A stretch of DNA of 64,000 bases from the NCBI GenBank assembly GCA_963995525.1, contig OZ023210.1:25953116-26017115 (forward strand). Direction: 5' to 3'. Shown here one piece after another: positions 63,201 through 63,305 of this stretch (positions within the stretch are counted from its first letter, which is position 1; every line of letters begins with the position of its first letter). This DNA comes from Escarpia spicata (taxonomy: Eukaryota; Annelida; Polychaeta; Sabellida; Siboglinidae). The notes under the pieces were generated by a model. That model did no database searches. It saw only the letters and a program-made list of their open reading frames with translations, and was not told the origin of the DNA. The translations under genes were made by a program, and so were the position numbers.

Positions 63201-63263
63201 ACAGAGCTCATTGGTGAAGCTGCCATTGTGATTCTTGCGATGGTTCGAACCATGCTCAACCAG
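6016..63263 (+). CDS. WDFY3: WDFY3/ALFY orthologue, N-terminal half (31 exons, partial)
   Basis: The spliced product (1806 codons seen) matches vertebrate WDFY3/ALFY, a phosphoinositide-binding BEACH scaffold that acts with p62/SQSTM1, ATG5 and GABARAP-type proteins to clear ubiquitinated aggregates by selective autophagy. Landmarks in order: the start 'MNLMRKIVGG'; 'DMTEKFGDILHF' and 'SRLMVSEIRRRASN' (about 74-103); 'PSTLVKCLYLFFDLP' (about 147-161); an ARM-like helical region to about 940; 'GTVPLTRVKCLVSMTTPRD' (about 990-1010); a concanavalin A-like domain (about 1068-1280: F-C-T-W-I-C-V, H-P-V-R-L-L-T-L, G-Q-W-R-H-V, F-V-D-G); 'DVEGLYAAVKALVCVV' (about 1390-1407); then more ARM-like sequence. 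Donors and acceptors are phase-consistent throughout with one GC donor (exon 26). The start ATG is the conserved one. PH-BEACH, WD40 and FYVE lie beyond the window. Functional statements follow from the family. Confidence 0.95.
6237..6575 (+). mobile_element. Dispersed repeat (hAT-like end), copy 1
   Basis: About 340 bases recur at 42225-42600 and 54110-54350 with shared blocks such as ATTAATGTGGGCC, TTGTTTCACTAC and CCAGTCTTGAAG. The right end, reverse-complemented, begins CAGGGGCGTAGCCAGAGAC, a form common at termini of hAT-type DNA transposons. No protein is encoded, so it is non-autonomous. Confidence 0.65.
6822..6945 (+). CDS. WDFY3: WDFY3 exon 2
   Basis: It begins after CTCTGCAG and ends at ACAG|GTGAGG with one base carried over (phase 1). 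It encodes 'VFGAAPSSDMTEKFGDILHF' and 'SEIRRRASNQST', a strongly conserved block of the N-terminal ARM-like region (residues 65-105). It is followed by the longest intron in the window (15.8 kb). Confidence 0.95.
7560..7672 (+). repeat. Short tandem array, GGTGGATGGGTCC type
   Basis: About five imperfect copies of a 16-22-base unit containing AGGTGGATGGGTCCA lie in intron 2. No coding content. Confidence 0.7.
7675..7822. repeat. Small foldback element
   Basis: TTCGTTATATA near 7678 is mirrored by TATATAACGAA near 7808, giving a terminal inverted repeat around AT-rich sequence of about 130 bases. It resembles a small MITE; no target duplication was established. Confidence 0.4.
8247..8338 (+). 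repeat. 28-bp palindromic tandem repeat
   Basis: About three copies of GAATGATGTCAGCTTTGTGACATCATCA. Each contains the inverted pair GATGTCA/TGACATC, so single-stranded DNA or RNA could fold into hairpins. Confidence 0.8.
8690..8998 (+). repeat. 49-bp minisatellite
   Basis: About six copies of a 49-base unit containing GAATGGCTAATGAATGGATC and CAGAGCGGAGGGTGGAAGGG. Copies differ by a few substitutions. It is purine-rich on the + strand and intronic. Confidence 0.9.
9001..11000. other. Intron 2 sequence without recognised features
   Basis: AT-rich single-copy-looking sequence. Open frames such as the one at 9853-10155 show no family resemblance and no splice context that would join the WDFY3 reading frame. 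I see no repeat structure beyond short AT runs. Confidence 0.5.
11008..12129 (-). pseudogene. LINE C-terminal fragment split by a MITE
   Basis: On the - strand, 12129-11988 reads 'RRRTGRPKLRWKDNAKR' followed by 'DKDNLVRE', and 11234-11008 resumes with 'RDWKRPNDVV'. The G-R-P-x-x-R-W-x-D pattern followed by D-(R/K)-x-x-W is a common tail of LINE polyproteins. The two halves are separated by the 745-bp element at 11235-11979, whose removal with one target duplication brings them together. Fragment of an old retrotransposon; clade not assigned. Confidence 0.55.
11235..11979. mobile_element. hAT-like MITE with near-perfect 8-bp target duplication
   Basis: The termini are CAGACATGGGGTCAAATA at the left and its inverse TATTTGACCCCATGTCTG type at the right. 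The element is flanked by ATCTCTTA (11227-11234) and CTCTCTTA (11980-11987), an 8-bp duplication with one mismatch. An 8-bp duplication and CAG-starting ends indicate the hAT superfamily. Subterminal AAATACTT-like motifs are repeated many times on both sides. No transposase is encoded. Confidence 0.75.
12130..13590. other. Intron 2 sequence without recognised features
   Basis: No tandem array or coding similarity seen. The open frame on the - strand at 12268-12693 (141 codons) lacks recognisable motifs and I do not call it a gene. Confidence 0.45.
13596..13785. mobile_element. 190-bp pogo/Tc1-like MITE with TA target duplication
   Basis: The left end CAGTAGAACCTTGCATTA and the right end, reverse-complemented GAGTGGAACCTCACTATTA, form inverted termini that continue as (A)GGTCACC. 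TA dinucleotides lie immediately outside (13594-13595 and 13786-13787). GAACCTC-type ends with TA duplication suggest a pogo/Tigger-related family. It lies directly beside the 67-bp satellite. Confidence 0.75.
13800..16495 (+). repeat. 67-bp satellite array with 13-unit higher-order repeat
   Basis: About 40 tandem copies of a 67-base unit containing ATATACTGTATGTATTTGGA and AGTTACAGGTGATAGGTAT. Units alternate between a CTGACAACATAGAG and a CTGAAAACACAGAG form. Private variants recur 871 bases apart (ACTATGTACTG starting at 13871 and 14742 in context; GTAATGAGTT at 14521 and 15392), which is exactly 13 units. A later block repeats every 268 bases (4 units; TATACTATATG at 15835 and 16103). The array lies in intron 2 and encodes nothing. 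Confidence 0.95.
16496..16560 (+). repeat. Satellite-related dispersed sequence
   Basis: Directly after the 67-bp array, TTTTTGTAGAGTTTTAGGGT and GTCCGAAAACATACAGT recur in inverted orientation at 56015-56060 (intron 21). The array therefore grows out of, or inserted beside, a dispersed element carrying the same AAAACATA-CAGT motif. Confidence 0.5.
18313..18857 (+). repeat. 32-bp minisatellite
   Basis: About 17 copies of TGACACCACTGAGGTATTGC plus TTCGACCTGTAG. As 32 is not a multiple of three and the unit lacks stops on the - strand, all three - frames stay open over more than 500 bases; these open frames are an artefact of the array. It lies in the interior of the inverted-repeat element. 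Confidence 0.95.
20727..22003 (+). repeat. 37-bp satellite seeded from the surrounding element
   Basis: About 34 copies of AAGTTTAACACCTTATATCA plus CAGCCAATACTTCTCCA, with A/G and A/C variants and one copy with a 4-base insertion (about 21351). The sister module at 20210-20270 carries a single-copy counterpart (AAGTTCAACACATGATAACA, CAGACAATACATCTGCA), so the array is an internal amplification of one segment of the element. Confidence 0.95.
22278..22732 (+). mobile_element. SINE nested within a related SINE, ending at exon 3
   Basis: A + copy (22290-22418: TTTGTGCAGTAATTGTGGCATGGCTGAA and GAGAAGTTGAGATGGTG) is interrupted by an inverted relative (about 22434-22640, with tRNA-like boxes on the - strand), and its 3′ tail resumes at 22650-22732. 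The tail (AAGGACTCGATACTGCGCTATATAAGAAC) resembles L2/CR1 LINE tails, as in many tRNA-derived SINEs. The pyrimidine-rich end runs directly into the AG acceptor of exon 3. Confidence 0.7.
22736..23013 (+). CDS. WDFY3: WDFY3 exon 3
   Basis: It starts after TTTTACAG (phase 1 in) and ends at GCACAG|GTGAGC in phase 0. It encodes residues 106-198 with 'AIVKFLEIDWTEESSNGWML', 'PSTLVKCLYLFFDLP' and 'RRVLLQKVFAQ', all highly conserved in the family. The acceptor pyrimidine tract is the end of a SINE. Confidence 0.96.
23400..27134 (+). mobile_element. CR1/L2-type LINE with 2A-like motif, nearly full length, decayed
   Basis: The first frame (23807-24136) begins with a hydrophobic stretch and contains GDLSPNPGP (24059-24085), a 2A-like motif just before the endonuclease. 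The endonuclease continues after a stop ('INILAVTETWLRPHDTHA', G-G-G-V-G-F). The linker and reverse transcriptase follow (24556-25581 and 25626-26400) with 'LLDLSAAFNTIDHNIL', 'GVPQGSVLGPLLFTLYTTPL' and, beyond an insert, Y-A-D-D-T-Q-I-Y. The C-terminus (26442-27038) has 'LKSLHWLPEQYRI' and ends near 'NLAYPP'. Stops and frameshifts make it inactive. The 3′ end is cut at 27134, about 50 bases short of its inverted relative at 28390-29146. Confidence 0.9.
26008..26179 (+). mobile_element. 172-bp insert in the LINE YADD box, 7-bp target duplication
   Basis: ATCATTA occurs at 26001-26007 and again at 26180-26186. Removing the insert and one copy brings the LDHHH codons directly against YADDTQIY. 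The inserted sequence shares a block with 5279-5356. It encodes nothing. Confidence 0.75.
27135..27560 (+). repeat. Dispersed module, copy 1
   Basis: It starts GCGGACTGATTTGACCGGGA at the truncated LINE end and recurs, collinear and in the same orientation, at 30629-31110. Shared blocks include GTGTCGTGACATCGTTTCTT and TTGTTGCCCTGTGGAGGCTG. No open frame of note; class unknown. Confidence 0.7.
27561..28020. other. AT-rich intron 3 sequence
   Basis: Very AT-rich sequence with no recognised feature. Confidence 0.5.
28060..29250 (+). repeat. Minisatellite of AAAATAAG-CCCC units, split by a LINE
   Basis: Roughly 20-base half-units (ACAAAATAAGACCCCTGTT and ACAAAATAAGCCCCATTTA) repeat from 28060 to 28390 and resume, more diverged, at 29147-29250. 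The gap is filled by the LINE 3′ fragment at 28390-29146, which therefore inserted into the array. The right end lies only about 60 bases from exon 4. Confidence 0.85.
28390..29146 (-). mobile_element. 5′-truncated LINE of the same family as the one at 23.4-27.1 kb
   Basis: On the - strand it opens near 'KLKLNANKTESIIIGTPMQ' (about 29140) and ends with 'LWNMLPLSVRSVENI' and 'YLYNLAYPP' (28550). Then come the 3′ UTR and a TTATTATTATT tail (about 28405). The match to the C-terminus of the other copy is close, with a frameshift at about 28870-28930. The 3′ UTR is longer than in the other copy and shows what that one lacks. Confidence 0.88.
29311..29503 (+). CDS. WDFY3: WDFY3 exon 4
   Basis: It starts after TGTGTCAG (phase 0) and ends at CACA|GTAAGT (phase 1). 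It encodes residues 199-262 with 'PPAEELADKDDLTLLFSAIT' and 'PWRKSAAEVLMTLSRHGLSS', closely conserved in WDFY3. Higher GC than the surrounding intron. Confidence 0.96.
29504..30130. other. Intron 4 proximal sequence, degenerate GT-rich repeats
   Basis: Loose repetition of GTTGTGTC, GTGACG and AGCATGTTG-type words between 29520 and 29880 suggests an old decayed tandem array. No clear unit length. Confidence 0.35.
30139..30217. repeat. Perfect 21-bp hairpin
   Basis: TGTCAAACATCAGCGATTACA (30139-30159, 21 bases) is perfectly mirrored at 30197-30217 around a 37-base loop. It may be a small foldback transposon or a hairpin RNA source. Confidence 0.8.
30305..30377. repeat. Perfect 31-bp hairpin
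   Basis: The arm at 30305-30335 (starting ACGGCATCTTGTCATAATCA) is the exact inverse of 30347-30377, with an 11-base spacer. Perfect pairing over 31 bases implies either recent origin or gene-conversion maintenance. It lies 88 bases right of another perfect hairpin. Confidence 0.9.
30629..31110 (+). repeat. Dispersed module, copy 2, with internal tandem duplication
   Basis: Collinear with 27135-27560. It carries an extra tandem duplication of about 69 bases (GGAGGCTGTCAAAGTTTTCA occurs at about 30867 and 30931). It is followed by sequence not shared with copy 1. Confidence 0.7.
31111..33359. other. Intron 4 sequence without recognised features
   Basis: AT-rich, with a TATATACATATATAC run near 31340 and GTTGTTGTTG-rich sequence just before exon 4b (33240-33350). 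No coding similarity or transposon ends identified. Confidence 0.45.
33360..33434 (+). CDS. WDFY3: WDFY3 exon 4b, candidate cassette exon duplicated from exon 5
   Basis: After GACTTGCAG comes a 75-nt open stretch ending GACG|GTATGT. It is symmetric (phase 1 to phase 1), so it can be included or skipped without a frameshift. It encodes 'KGCMLMCINNLHRFVDVAPV', which lines up without gaps with the start of exon 5, 'KGCMALCVDNMRRVQELSPI'. K-G-C-M, C, N, R and P are identical and most other positions conservative. Vertebrate WDFY3 has only one copy here, so skipping gives the ancestral protein. Including it would add 25 residues. Expression is not shown. Confidence 0.55.
33953..34139 (+). CDS. WDFY3: WDFY3 exon 5
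   Basis: It starts after GTTTCAG (phase 1) and ends at CTCAA|GTAAGT (phase 2). It encodes 'KGCMALCVDNMRRVQELSPI', 'VFCFLKDSSDVSQVLLDDF' and 'YQGYNFLADFLL' (residues 263-324). The last bases and the donor are repeated downstream as a 31-bp minisatellite. Confidence 0.96.
34236..36125. mobile_element. 1.9-kb TIR transposon, TA target duplication
   Basis: The ends are CCGTAAATCCTGTATTTGTAGC and its exact inverse, 22 bp, flanked by TA on both sides (34234-34235, 36126-36127), as in Tc1/mariner/pogo-type elements. An open frame on the - strand (35255-34965, 96 codons) ends in an acidic stretch ('LEDFSCEMDDAILF') that loosely recalls pogo transposase tails, but no DDE motif is visible. Subterminal GTGCGGCT and TTAAAGC motifs are mirrored. 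Confidence 0.75.
34394..34744. mobile_element. Foldback MITE nested in the TIR transposon
   Basis: About 110 bases from 34400 (ACTTGAGTTTTGCCTAACTT, then CCCAGGCATATTTA) are mirrored, with mismatches, ending near 34740 (AAGTTAGACAAAACTCAAGT). The centre includes a GCGGTAACGCACGACCGC-type GC-rich stretch. It is younger than, and inserted in, the surrounding element. Confidence 0.7.
36407..36506. repeat. Palindrome carrying a captured piece of exon 5
   Basis: Arms of 29 bp (36407-36435 and 36478-36506; one mismatch) flank a 42-base centre. From 36433 to 36464, 32 bases are identical to exon 5 (GGGCTGCATGGCGCTGTGTG and on to ACAACATGC). It lies 2.3 kb downstream of exon 5 in the same intron. 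It lacks an acceptor and hits a stop in the arm, so it is not an exon. Confidence 0.85.
36936..37102 (+). CDS. WDFY3: WDFY3 exon 6
   Basis: It starts after GTTGCCAG (phase 2) and ends at GCAAAG|GTAATG (phase 1). It encodes 'EHDRSEEAIQALRNLLLLVG', 'SLTTCGYVELKPS' and 'MPGFTIPQPVGKG' (residues 325-380). The P-G-F-x-(I/V)-P-Q-P-x-G-K-G block is a clear family marker. Confidence 0.96.
37103..39833. other. Intron 6, no recognised features
   Basis: 2.7 kb of AT-rich sequence. I see no tandem array, transposon ends or coding similarity. Short homopolymer and AT runs only. Confidence 0.5.
39834..39889 (+). CDS. WDFY3: WDFY3 exon 7
   Basis: A 56-nt exon after TTGACAG (phase 1), ending at CTCAAG|GTAGGT (phase 0). 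It encodes 'GVSVRNLQAFQVLQTVFLK' (residues 381-399), which matches the conserved S-V-R-N-(L/V)-Q-A-F block. Confidence 0.94.
39955..40130 (+). repeat. 39-bp minisatellite in intron 7
   Basis: About four copies of a unit containing AATGCACTCCAACACCCAAA and GGCATACCCTATCTCTAAC. It does not copy exon sequence. Confidence 0.85.
40545..40685 (+). repeat. 36-bp minisatellite in intron 7
   Basis: Three copies of GATTCCCTGCACGGGTCAAC plus AGTGTCATCGCT. It lies 70 bases before exon 8 and does not reach it. Confidence 0.85.
40755..40901 (+). CDS. WDFY3: WDFY3 exon 8
   Basis: It starts after GTGTTTCAG and ends at GTGCAG|GTAAGT; both ends are in phase 0 (49 codons, residues 400-448). It encodes 'YHQDNANYFIVEPQNTLSQF', matching the conserved D-N-A-N-Y-F-I-x-E block. 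Confidence 0.96.
41201..41492 (+). repeat. 39-bp minisatellite copying exon 9 start and its acceptor
   Basis: Six tandem units (41259-41492) of GTGAAGTTCTTTGAGATGAT plus GGAGTTCATTGTGTTGTAG precede exon 9. Each carries the exon start (V-K-F-F-E-M-M-E-F-I-V) and ends in TTGTAG, an acceptor. Just upstream, 41201-41245 is a longer partial exon copy reaching 'FNLNFSPC'. With exon 8 in phase 0, splicing to any upstream acceptor meets the in-frame TAG at the unit's end. Confidence 0.95.
41493..41590 (+). CDS. WDFY3: WDFY3 exon 9
   Basis: It starts after the last GTTGTAG of the array (phase 0) and ends at AACCA|GTAGGT (phase 2). It encodes 'VKFFEMMEFIVFNLNFVPCK' and 'ELISLSILIKTN' (residues 449-480). 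Only this acceptor keeps the reading frame free of a stop. Confidence 0.93.
42018..42178 (+). CDS. WDFY3: WDFY3 exon 10
   Basis: It starts after TGGCTGCAG (phase 2) and ends at GACACAG|GTAAGC (phase 1). It encodes 'CMKTLLKILGCNALYKDAF' and 'REVGLLEVMVTCLHRYAALL' (residues 481-534), conserved ARM-like sequence. Confidence 0.95.
42225..42600 (+). mobile_element. Dispersed repeat (hAT-like end), copy 2
   Basis: Collinear with 6237-6575 (CTTGAATTAATCAAAAGTG, ATTAATGTGGGCCC, CCAGTCATTTGGCAGTCTTG). Diverged by many substitutions, so an old insertion. Confidence 0.65.
42906..42995 (+). CDS. WDFY3: WDFY3 exon 11
   Basis: A 90-nt symmetric exon (phase 1 both sides) after GTGTTTAG, ending at ATGCAG|GTAAAC. 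It encodes 'EIAETEREMGFLVMEGLAQI' and 'LSGNNSNA' (residues 535-564), equivalent to the vertebrate 'LLVMETLTVLLQGSNTNAG' region. Confidence 0.94.
43131..44133. mobile_element. Direct-repeat element (TRIM-like), unclassified
   Basis: About 218 bases are repeated almost identically at 43132-43349 and 43915-44132 around about 565 bases of different, CpG-richer sequence. The repeats can be read as TG...CA on either strand, as LTRs are, and each carries an internal inverted pair (AAATGTGGGCTCT at 43217 and its inverse at 43289). I find no convincing primer site, polypurine tract or target duplication. A terminal-repeat retrotransposon in miniature, a Penelope-type unit, or a segmental duplication are all possible. 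Confidence 0.55.
44134..44212 (+). mobile_element. SINE tail abutting exon 12
   Basis: GGATACTGCGCTATATAAGA and its context match the 3′ tails at 22650-22732, 48836-49112 and 62570-62805. It ends eight bases before the exon 12 boundary, so it forms part of the acceptor region. Confidence 0.7.
44220..44413 (+). CDS. WDFY3: WDFY3 exon 12
   Basis: It starts after GTTTGTAG (phase 1) and ends at CTCAAG|GTGCGT (phase 0). It encodes 'FRECGGARCIHNMVPYGACR', 'IVQQLVLSSGSDDDLATLLG' and 'LMHTAPSTALEL' (residues 565-629). One of the most conserved stretches in the window. Confidence 0.97.
44800..45180 (+). repeat. Dispersed repeat ahead of exon 13
   Basis: Blocks such as GAAGAAAAGCAATGCC, TAAGGGTTTTAC, GAAAATCATCTTCTGCATCTG and GTGCCATCTGGAGGATGG recur, diverged, at 56640-56885 ahead of exon 23. 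Non-coding; class unknown. Confidence 0.5.
45228..45366 (+). CDS. WDFY3: WDFY3 exon 13
   Basis: It starts after GGTTTAACAG (phase 0) and ends at CACCAAG|GTAGGA (phase 1). It encodes 'SLLNVLRESHRTRMAFRKVG' and 'GFVYVMSVLVSMEGCL' (residues 630-675), a near match to the vertebrate block. Confidence 0.97.
45907..46007 (+). CDS. WDFY3: WDFY3 exon 14
   Basis: It starts after TGTTTGTAG (phase 1) and ends at AATGAG|GTAACA (phase 0). It encodes 'VVTLLKTVFSTLTVAMRYEP' and 'ANARLFANE' (residues 676-709). Confidence 0.95.
46053..46290. mobile_element. Inverted-repeat MITE, family copy 2
   Basis: The ends are GGATCATCCCAGATCGTTGA and, inverted, GGATCATCTCAGTCCAATAT. The interior holds the TCTGGCCTC...GGTATCG pattern of the family. 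Diverged relative of 5735-5948. Confidence 0.65.
46620..46870. mobile_element. Inverted-repeat MITE, family copy 3
   Basis: It begins GGATCATCTCAGAACATTGA, identical in its first 20 bases to copy 1, and ends with an inverted ATGATCTCAGACATCGATGT. It includes a run of cytosines (about 46680). It lies in intron 14 beside copy 2. Confidence 0.7.
46948..47090 (+). CDS. WDFY3: WDFY3 exon 15
   Basis: It starts after GGGGCCAG (phase 0) and ends at ACAAG|GTAGGG (phase 2). It encodes 'SLTEAVRLLGCFSTTTDIEP' and 'DFADYFVTLDET' (residues 710-756). The start is conserved; the acidic remainder is less so. Confidence 0.92.
47215..47645 (+). repeat. About 20-bp minisatellite in intron 15
   Basis: Roughly 20 imperfect copies of GAGGTGATGGGTTCATGACC. 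It does not copy exon sequence. Confidence 0.9.
47810..47896 (+). CDS. WDFY3: WDFY3 exon 16
   Basis: An 87-nt exon after GTGGTTTTAG (phase 2), ending at GACAT|GTGAGT (phase 2). It encodes 'LPRALLSACLMLRYLYDMAL' and 'DTLD' (residues 757-785), equivalent to the vertebrate 'LFIYLYKVATDSFD' region. The donor is the first unit of a tetranucleotide array. Confidence 0.92.
47897..48350 (+). repeat. (ACTC)n microsatellite starting at the exon 16 donor
   Basis: The donor GTGAGT runs straight into CACTCACTCAGTCAG and then long ACTC runs (48014-48113 and 48229-48340), with an interrupted centre. All three + frames stay open ('SLTHSLTHS...'); this is a by-product of the repeat. Confidence 0.95.
48517..48763 (+). 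CDS. WDFY3: WDFY3 exon 17
   Basis: It starts after TCTCACAG (phase 2) and ends at CTCCAG|GTCAGA (phase 0; weak donor). It encodes a serine-rich low-complexity stretch ('SQTSTSSDSPRHMKRISSVL') followed by the conserved 'QEMLIVHPGALTSFLHLI' (residues 786-868). Confidence 0.93.
48836..49112 (+). mobile_element. tRNA-derived SINE, near full length
   Basis: The tRNA-like head (GCACAGTAGATTGAGCAGTG with a B-box-like AAGTTCGTTCATTC) is followed by the family core (TTTGTACAGTAATTGCAGCA) and the L2/CR1-like tail (CTAGATACTGCACTATATAA). The tail matches those at exons 3 and 12. Confidence 0.75.
49115..49485 (-). mobile_element. Second tRNA-derived SINE type
   Basis: On the - strand, 49485 to 49405 has tRNA-like boxes (AGTGTAGTGTTTAGCTCATC; GAGTTTGACACCCGG), followed by a non-tRNA body with an A-rich run (T run on -, about 49308-49322). 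Related in head to 3570-3862. Confidence 0.55.
49486..50246. other. Intron 17 remainder, no recognised features
   Basis: AT-rich sequence with no array or coding similarity seen. Confidence 0.45.
50247..50461 (+). CDS. WDFY3: WDFY3 exon 18
   Basis: It starts after CTGTTCCAG (phase 0) and ends at CTTAG|GTCAGT (phase 2). It encodes 'ECLKSLVRSERNQQVMCDAG' and 'HPLHPPLQYIFERLAAQSL' (residues 869-939), strongly conserved. Confidence 0.97.
50498..51740. mobile_element. Insertion of about 1.2 kb in donor-proximal repeats
   Basis: CAGACCTGCCTA (50499) is mirrored by TAGGCAGGTCTG (51734-51745), giving short inverted ends. The interior starts with CCGGAATCTTTCCGG and related palindromic, CpG-containing sequence. 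No target duplication was established and no transposase is seen. Confidence 0.45.
51741..51960 (+). repeat. Degenerate 23-30-bp array related to the exon 18 donor flank
   Basis: About eight loose copies of GATTAACTGCAGTCAGGGAGCAG. The sequence right after the exon 18 donor (GTCAGTGGCAGGGAGAAGCGATTAACT, 50462-50488) is a related copy, separated by the insertion. Like the exon 5 array it has been split by a transposon. Confidence 0.5.
52389..53372 (+). repeat. 58-bp hairpin-forming satellite in intron 18
   Basis: About 17-18 copies of a 58-base unit containing CACTGATTCGTGTCATCAGTG and ACAAGATCCACTGTAGACAG, with shortened 35-base variants ending AAGATATA at intervals. Each unit has two inverted pairs (CACTGAT/ATCAGTG and ACAAGATC/GATCTTGT), so cruciform structure is likely. 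Confidence 0.95.
53501..53883 (+). CDS. WDFY3: WDFY3 exon 19
   Basis: The longest exon seen (383 nt), after CGACCCAG (phase 2) and ending at ATCTG|GTGAGT (phase 1). It begins with a family-variable acidic stretch ('CCASEDEDSFDARHSDLSG') and then the hallmark 'GTVPLTRVKCLVSMTTPRD', 'LHGASITPAFVEFDMNAEGF' and a glycine-rich end (residues 940-1067). Markedly GC-rich compared with its introns. Confidence 0.97.
54110..54350 (+). mobile_element. Dispersed repeat (hAT-like end), copy 3
   Basis: TTGAATTAGTCAAAAGTGT, TTATTGGCCAGTTTAGTTTT and ATTAATGTGGGCC match copies at 6237 and 42225. The right part is missing or diverged. Confidence 0.6.
54522..54743 (+). CDS. WDFY3: WDFY3 exon 20 (ConA-like domain, start)
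   Basis: It starts after TGTGCCAG (phase 1) and ends at GTCTG|GTAAGA (phase 1). It encodes 'ERLFPPQSGLTFCTWICVDK', 'HPVRLLTLVRN' and 'ALFVSTQETQ' (residues 1068-1141), the first strands of the concanavalin A-like lectin domain typical of BEACH proteins. Confidence 0.96.
55221..55399 (+). CDS. WDFY3: WDFY3 exon 21 (ConA-like domain, middle)
   Basis: It starts after TACCAACAG (phase 1) and ends at CAGAAG|GTAGAC (phase 0; weak donor). It encodes 'EGQWRHVCLIFHKAGMLKNS' and 'SVSLFVDGVHM' (residues 1142-1201); G-x-W-x-H and the V-D-G turn are the core of the lectin fold. Confidence 0.96.
55400..56285. other. Intron 21; satellite-related dispersed element at its end
   Basis: From 56015 to 56215 the intron carries, inverted, the sequence that borders the 67-bp satellite at 16496-16560 (TTTTCGAACACCCTAAAAATC), plus TATACTGTATGT- and TCTGAACACATCCAGTAC-type words shared with the satellite unit. 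The rest is AT-rich without recognised features. Confidence 0.45.
56286..56514 (+). CDS. WDFY3: WDFY3 exon 22 (ConA-like domain, end)
   Basis: It starts after ACTTTGTAG (phase 0) and ends at TTTCTG|GTATTG (phase 1). It encodes 'VFAYISTPPQLRRASKLIWR' and 'ALCGLGPNYIGSFQAPL' (residues 1202-1277), closely following vertebrate 'VYAYIGTPPAQR' and 'ELGPNYVGSFQA'. Confidence 0.96.
56640..56885 (+). repeat. Dispersed repeat ahead of exon 23
   Basis: GAAGAAAAGTAATGCCC, AAGGGTTTTACGAG and AGCACCATCCGGATGCTGG correspond to 44850-45170. Both copies end shortly before an exon acceptor. Confidence 0.5.
56897..57148 (+). CDS. WDFY3: WDFY3 exon 23
   Basis: It starts after GGTGCTAG (phase 1) and ends at ATCTGG|GTGAGC (phase 1). 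It encodes 'ILPEEKIMFSVHAHAMSLMT', 'IAKIRKVYTTTDAKSIAKQL', 'ENATPIRILHNSAAHLSGSA' and 'SFGAILMGYL' (residues 1278-1361). The last 38 or so bases are the first unit of a donor-spanning array. Confidence 0.97.
57111..57335 (+). repeat. 56-bp array copying exon 23 end and donor
   Basis: Four tandem units (anchored at 57116, 57172, 57228 and 57284) of CGCAGTTTTGGGGCCGTACT, CATGGGTTATCTGGGTGAGT and ACTTAGTAGGTTGGTC. The first unit is the true exon end. Each later unit offers CTGG|GTGAGT, a closer match to the donor consensus than the native GTGAGC. Use of a later donor would insert 56, 112 or 168 bases; a TAA lies in the intron part of the second unit. Confidence 0.95.
57654..57844 (+). CDS. WDFY3: WDFY3 exon 24
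   Basis: It starts after CCTTATAG (phase 1) and ends at TACCAG|GTAAGC (phase 0). It encodes 'VRTFCPKPVAKIILNVGGTS', 'ALLGLIAMATDVEGLYAAVK' and 'REMERTKGYQ' (residues 1362-1425), almost invariant in WDFY3. Confidence 0.97.
58247..58399 (+). CDS. WDFY3: WDFY3 exon 25
   Basis: 153 nt in phase 0 at both ends, after CCTTGTAG and ending at CTCGAG|GTCAGT. It encodes 'MLAMLFRKKKHLLNSHILHL', 'TFSLVGTVDSSRETTVIPN' and 'FEDLLCDLE' (residues 1426-1476). Confidence 0.97.
58400..59595. other. Intron 25, no recognised features
   Basis: No array or transposon ends seen; open frames beyond the donor have no family resemblance. Confidence 0.45.
59596..59669 (+). CDS. WDFY3: WDFY3 exon 26, GC donor
   Basis: It starts after CTCTGACAG (phase 0) and ends TCTAG|GCAAGT (phase 2), a consensus GC-AG donor. 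It encodes 'VWHDAPSDLQRSLYEHFYEL' and 'LTES' (residues 1477-1500). The nearest GT (four bases on) would put exon 27 in a frame that stops after four codons, so the GC site is the only one that works. Confidence 0.93.
60008..60169 (+). CDS. WDFY3: WDFY3 exon 27
   Basis: It starts after GTGTTGCAG (phase 2) and ends at CCTCAG|GTGGGC (phase 2). It encodes 'DQKNNLRLMQELGLVSKLLR', 'IIRDPTLSKLSLQTIANVLT' and 'SGITHPPSLL' (residues 1501-1554). The end of the exon is the first unit of a donor-spanning array. Confidence 0.95.
60141..60490 (+). repeat. Degenerate array copying exon 27 end and donor
   Basis: About ten imperfect units of 20-45 bases containing GGATCACTCACCCTCCCTCT and CTCCTCAGGTA(G). The exon end GATCACTCACCCTCCCTCTC is the founding copy. 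Several units keep CAG|GTA or CAG|GTG. The CT-rich runs followed by CAG also look like acceptors, so this array is ambiguous to the splicing machinery in both directions. Confidence 0.9.
60981..61190 (+). CDS. WDFY3: WDFY3 exon 28
   Basis: It starts after TGTTGCCAG (phase 2) and ends at CAACA|GTAAGA (phase 2). It encodes 'FGQFMVSLVPNSALNEAVVS', an acidic-serine linker and 'YNIQLRNLCLGIIWKLL' (residues 1555-1624). Symmetric exon, less conserved than its neighbours. Confidence 0.92.
61684..61901 (+). CDS. WDFY3: WDFY3 exon 29
   Basis: It starts after CCCATTGCAG (phase 2) and ends at GCTCTAG|GTTAGT (phase 1). It encodes 'CDEILRILGFDWLLLFLQGH', 'LHRSTVVLAMRTLLLMLGS' and 'EGSTSGGWLDETQSVLENHI' (residues 1625-1697), matching the vertebrate 'LSGGGWLEQTDSVL' block. 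Confidence 0.96.
61859..62000 (+). repeat. Duplicated exon 29 end with donor
   Basis: GAAACTCAGTCGG and the following exon end plus GTTAGTTGATGCT (61859-61913) recur at 61945-61999 as GAAACTCAGTCGGTTCTCAA and on to AATGTGAGTTGATGCT. The unit is 86 bases. The second copy keeps a GTGAGT donor. Short GCTAGATTGA repeats lie between. Confidence 0.85.
62028..62275 (+). repeat. 42-bp minisatellite ending near the exon 30 acceptor
   Basis: About six copies of a 42-base unit containing GCAGATTTCAATGATGGAGA and ACCACAATGTGTTTGCATGAC. The true acceptor and exon start, TGTGTTTGCAG|GTTTTAATGTAGG, resembles the unit's TTTGCATGACAGCAGATTTCAATG. In the exon frame the array gives 'DFNDGEP' against exon 30 'GFNVGAS'. 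The frame ends in TGA at 62270, before the acceptor, so the array is intronic. Confidence 0.75.
62290..62474 (+). CDS. WDFY3: WDFY3 exon 30
   Basis: It starts after TGTTTGCAG (phase 1) and ends at CTCCAG|GTAATG (phase 0). It encodes 'FNVGASAKAMNREINMDVCQ' and 'ELYFLLMALLLGQPVREVPE' (residues 1698-1759). Confidence 0.96.
62570..62805 (+). mobile_element. tRNA-derived SINE family member, diverged
   Basis: It carries the family core (TTTGTGCAGTAATTACAGCA, TGAATGCTTCCCAGAGATGT) and a decayed tail (AAGGACTCAATATGATGTTC). It lies in intron 30. Confidence 0.65.
63123..63263 (+). CDS. WDFY3: WDFY3 exon 31 (last complete exon in window)
   Basis: It starts after CATTTCAG and ends at AACCAG|GTAATG, phase 0 at both ends (47 codons, residues 1760-1806). 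It encodes 'FDLDSVWTFIFQVPPNQAAV' and 'EAAIVILAMVRTMLNQ', matching vertebrate 'FDLDSIWTFIFGVP' and 'LLGMLRSML'. Confidence 0.96.
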
Positions 63264-63305
63264 GTAATGCTTCTAAATATCTAAATGTTGTTGTTTACAT
63301 CTTAT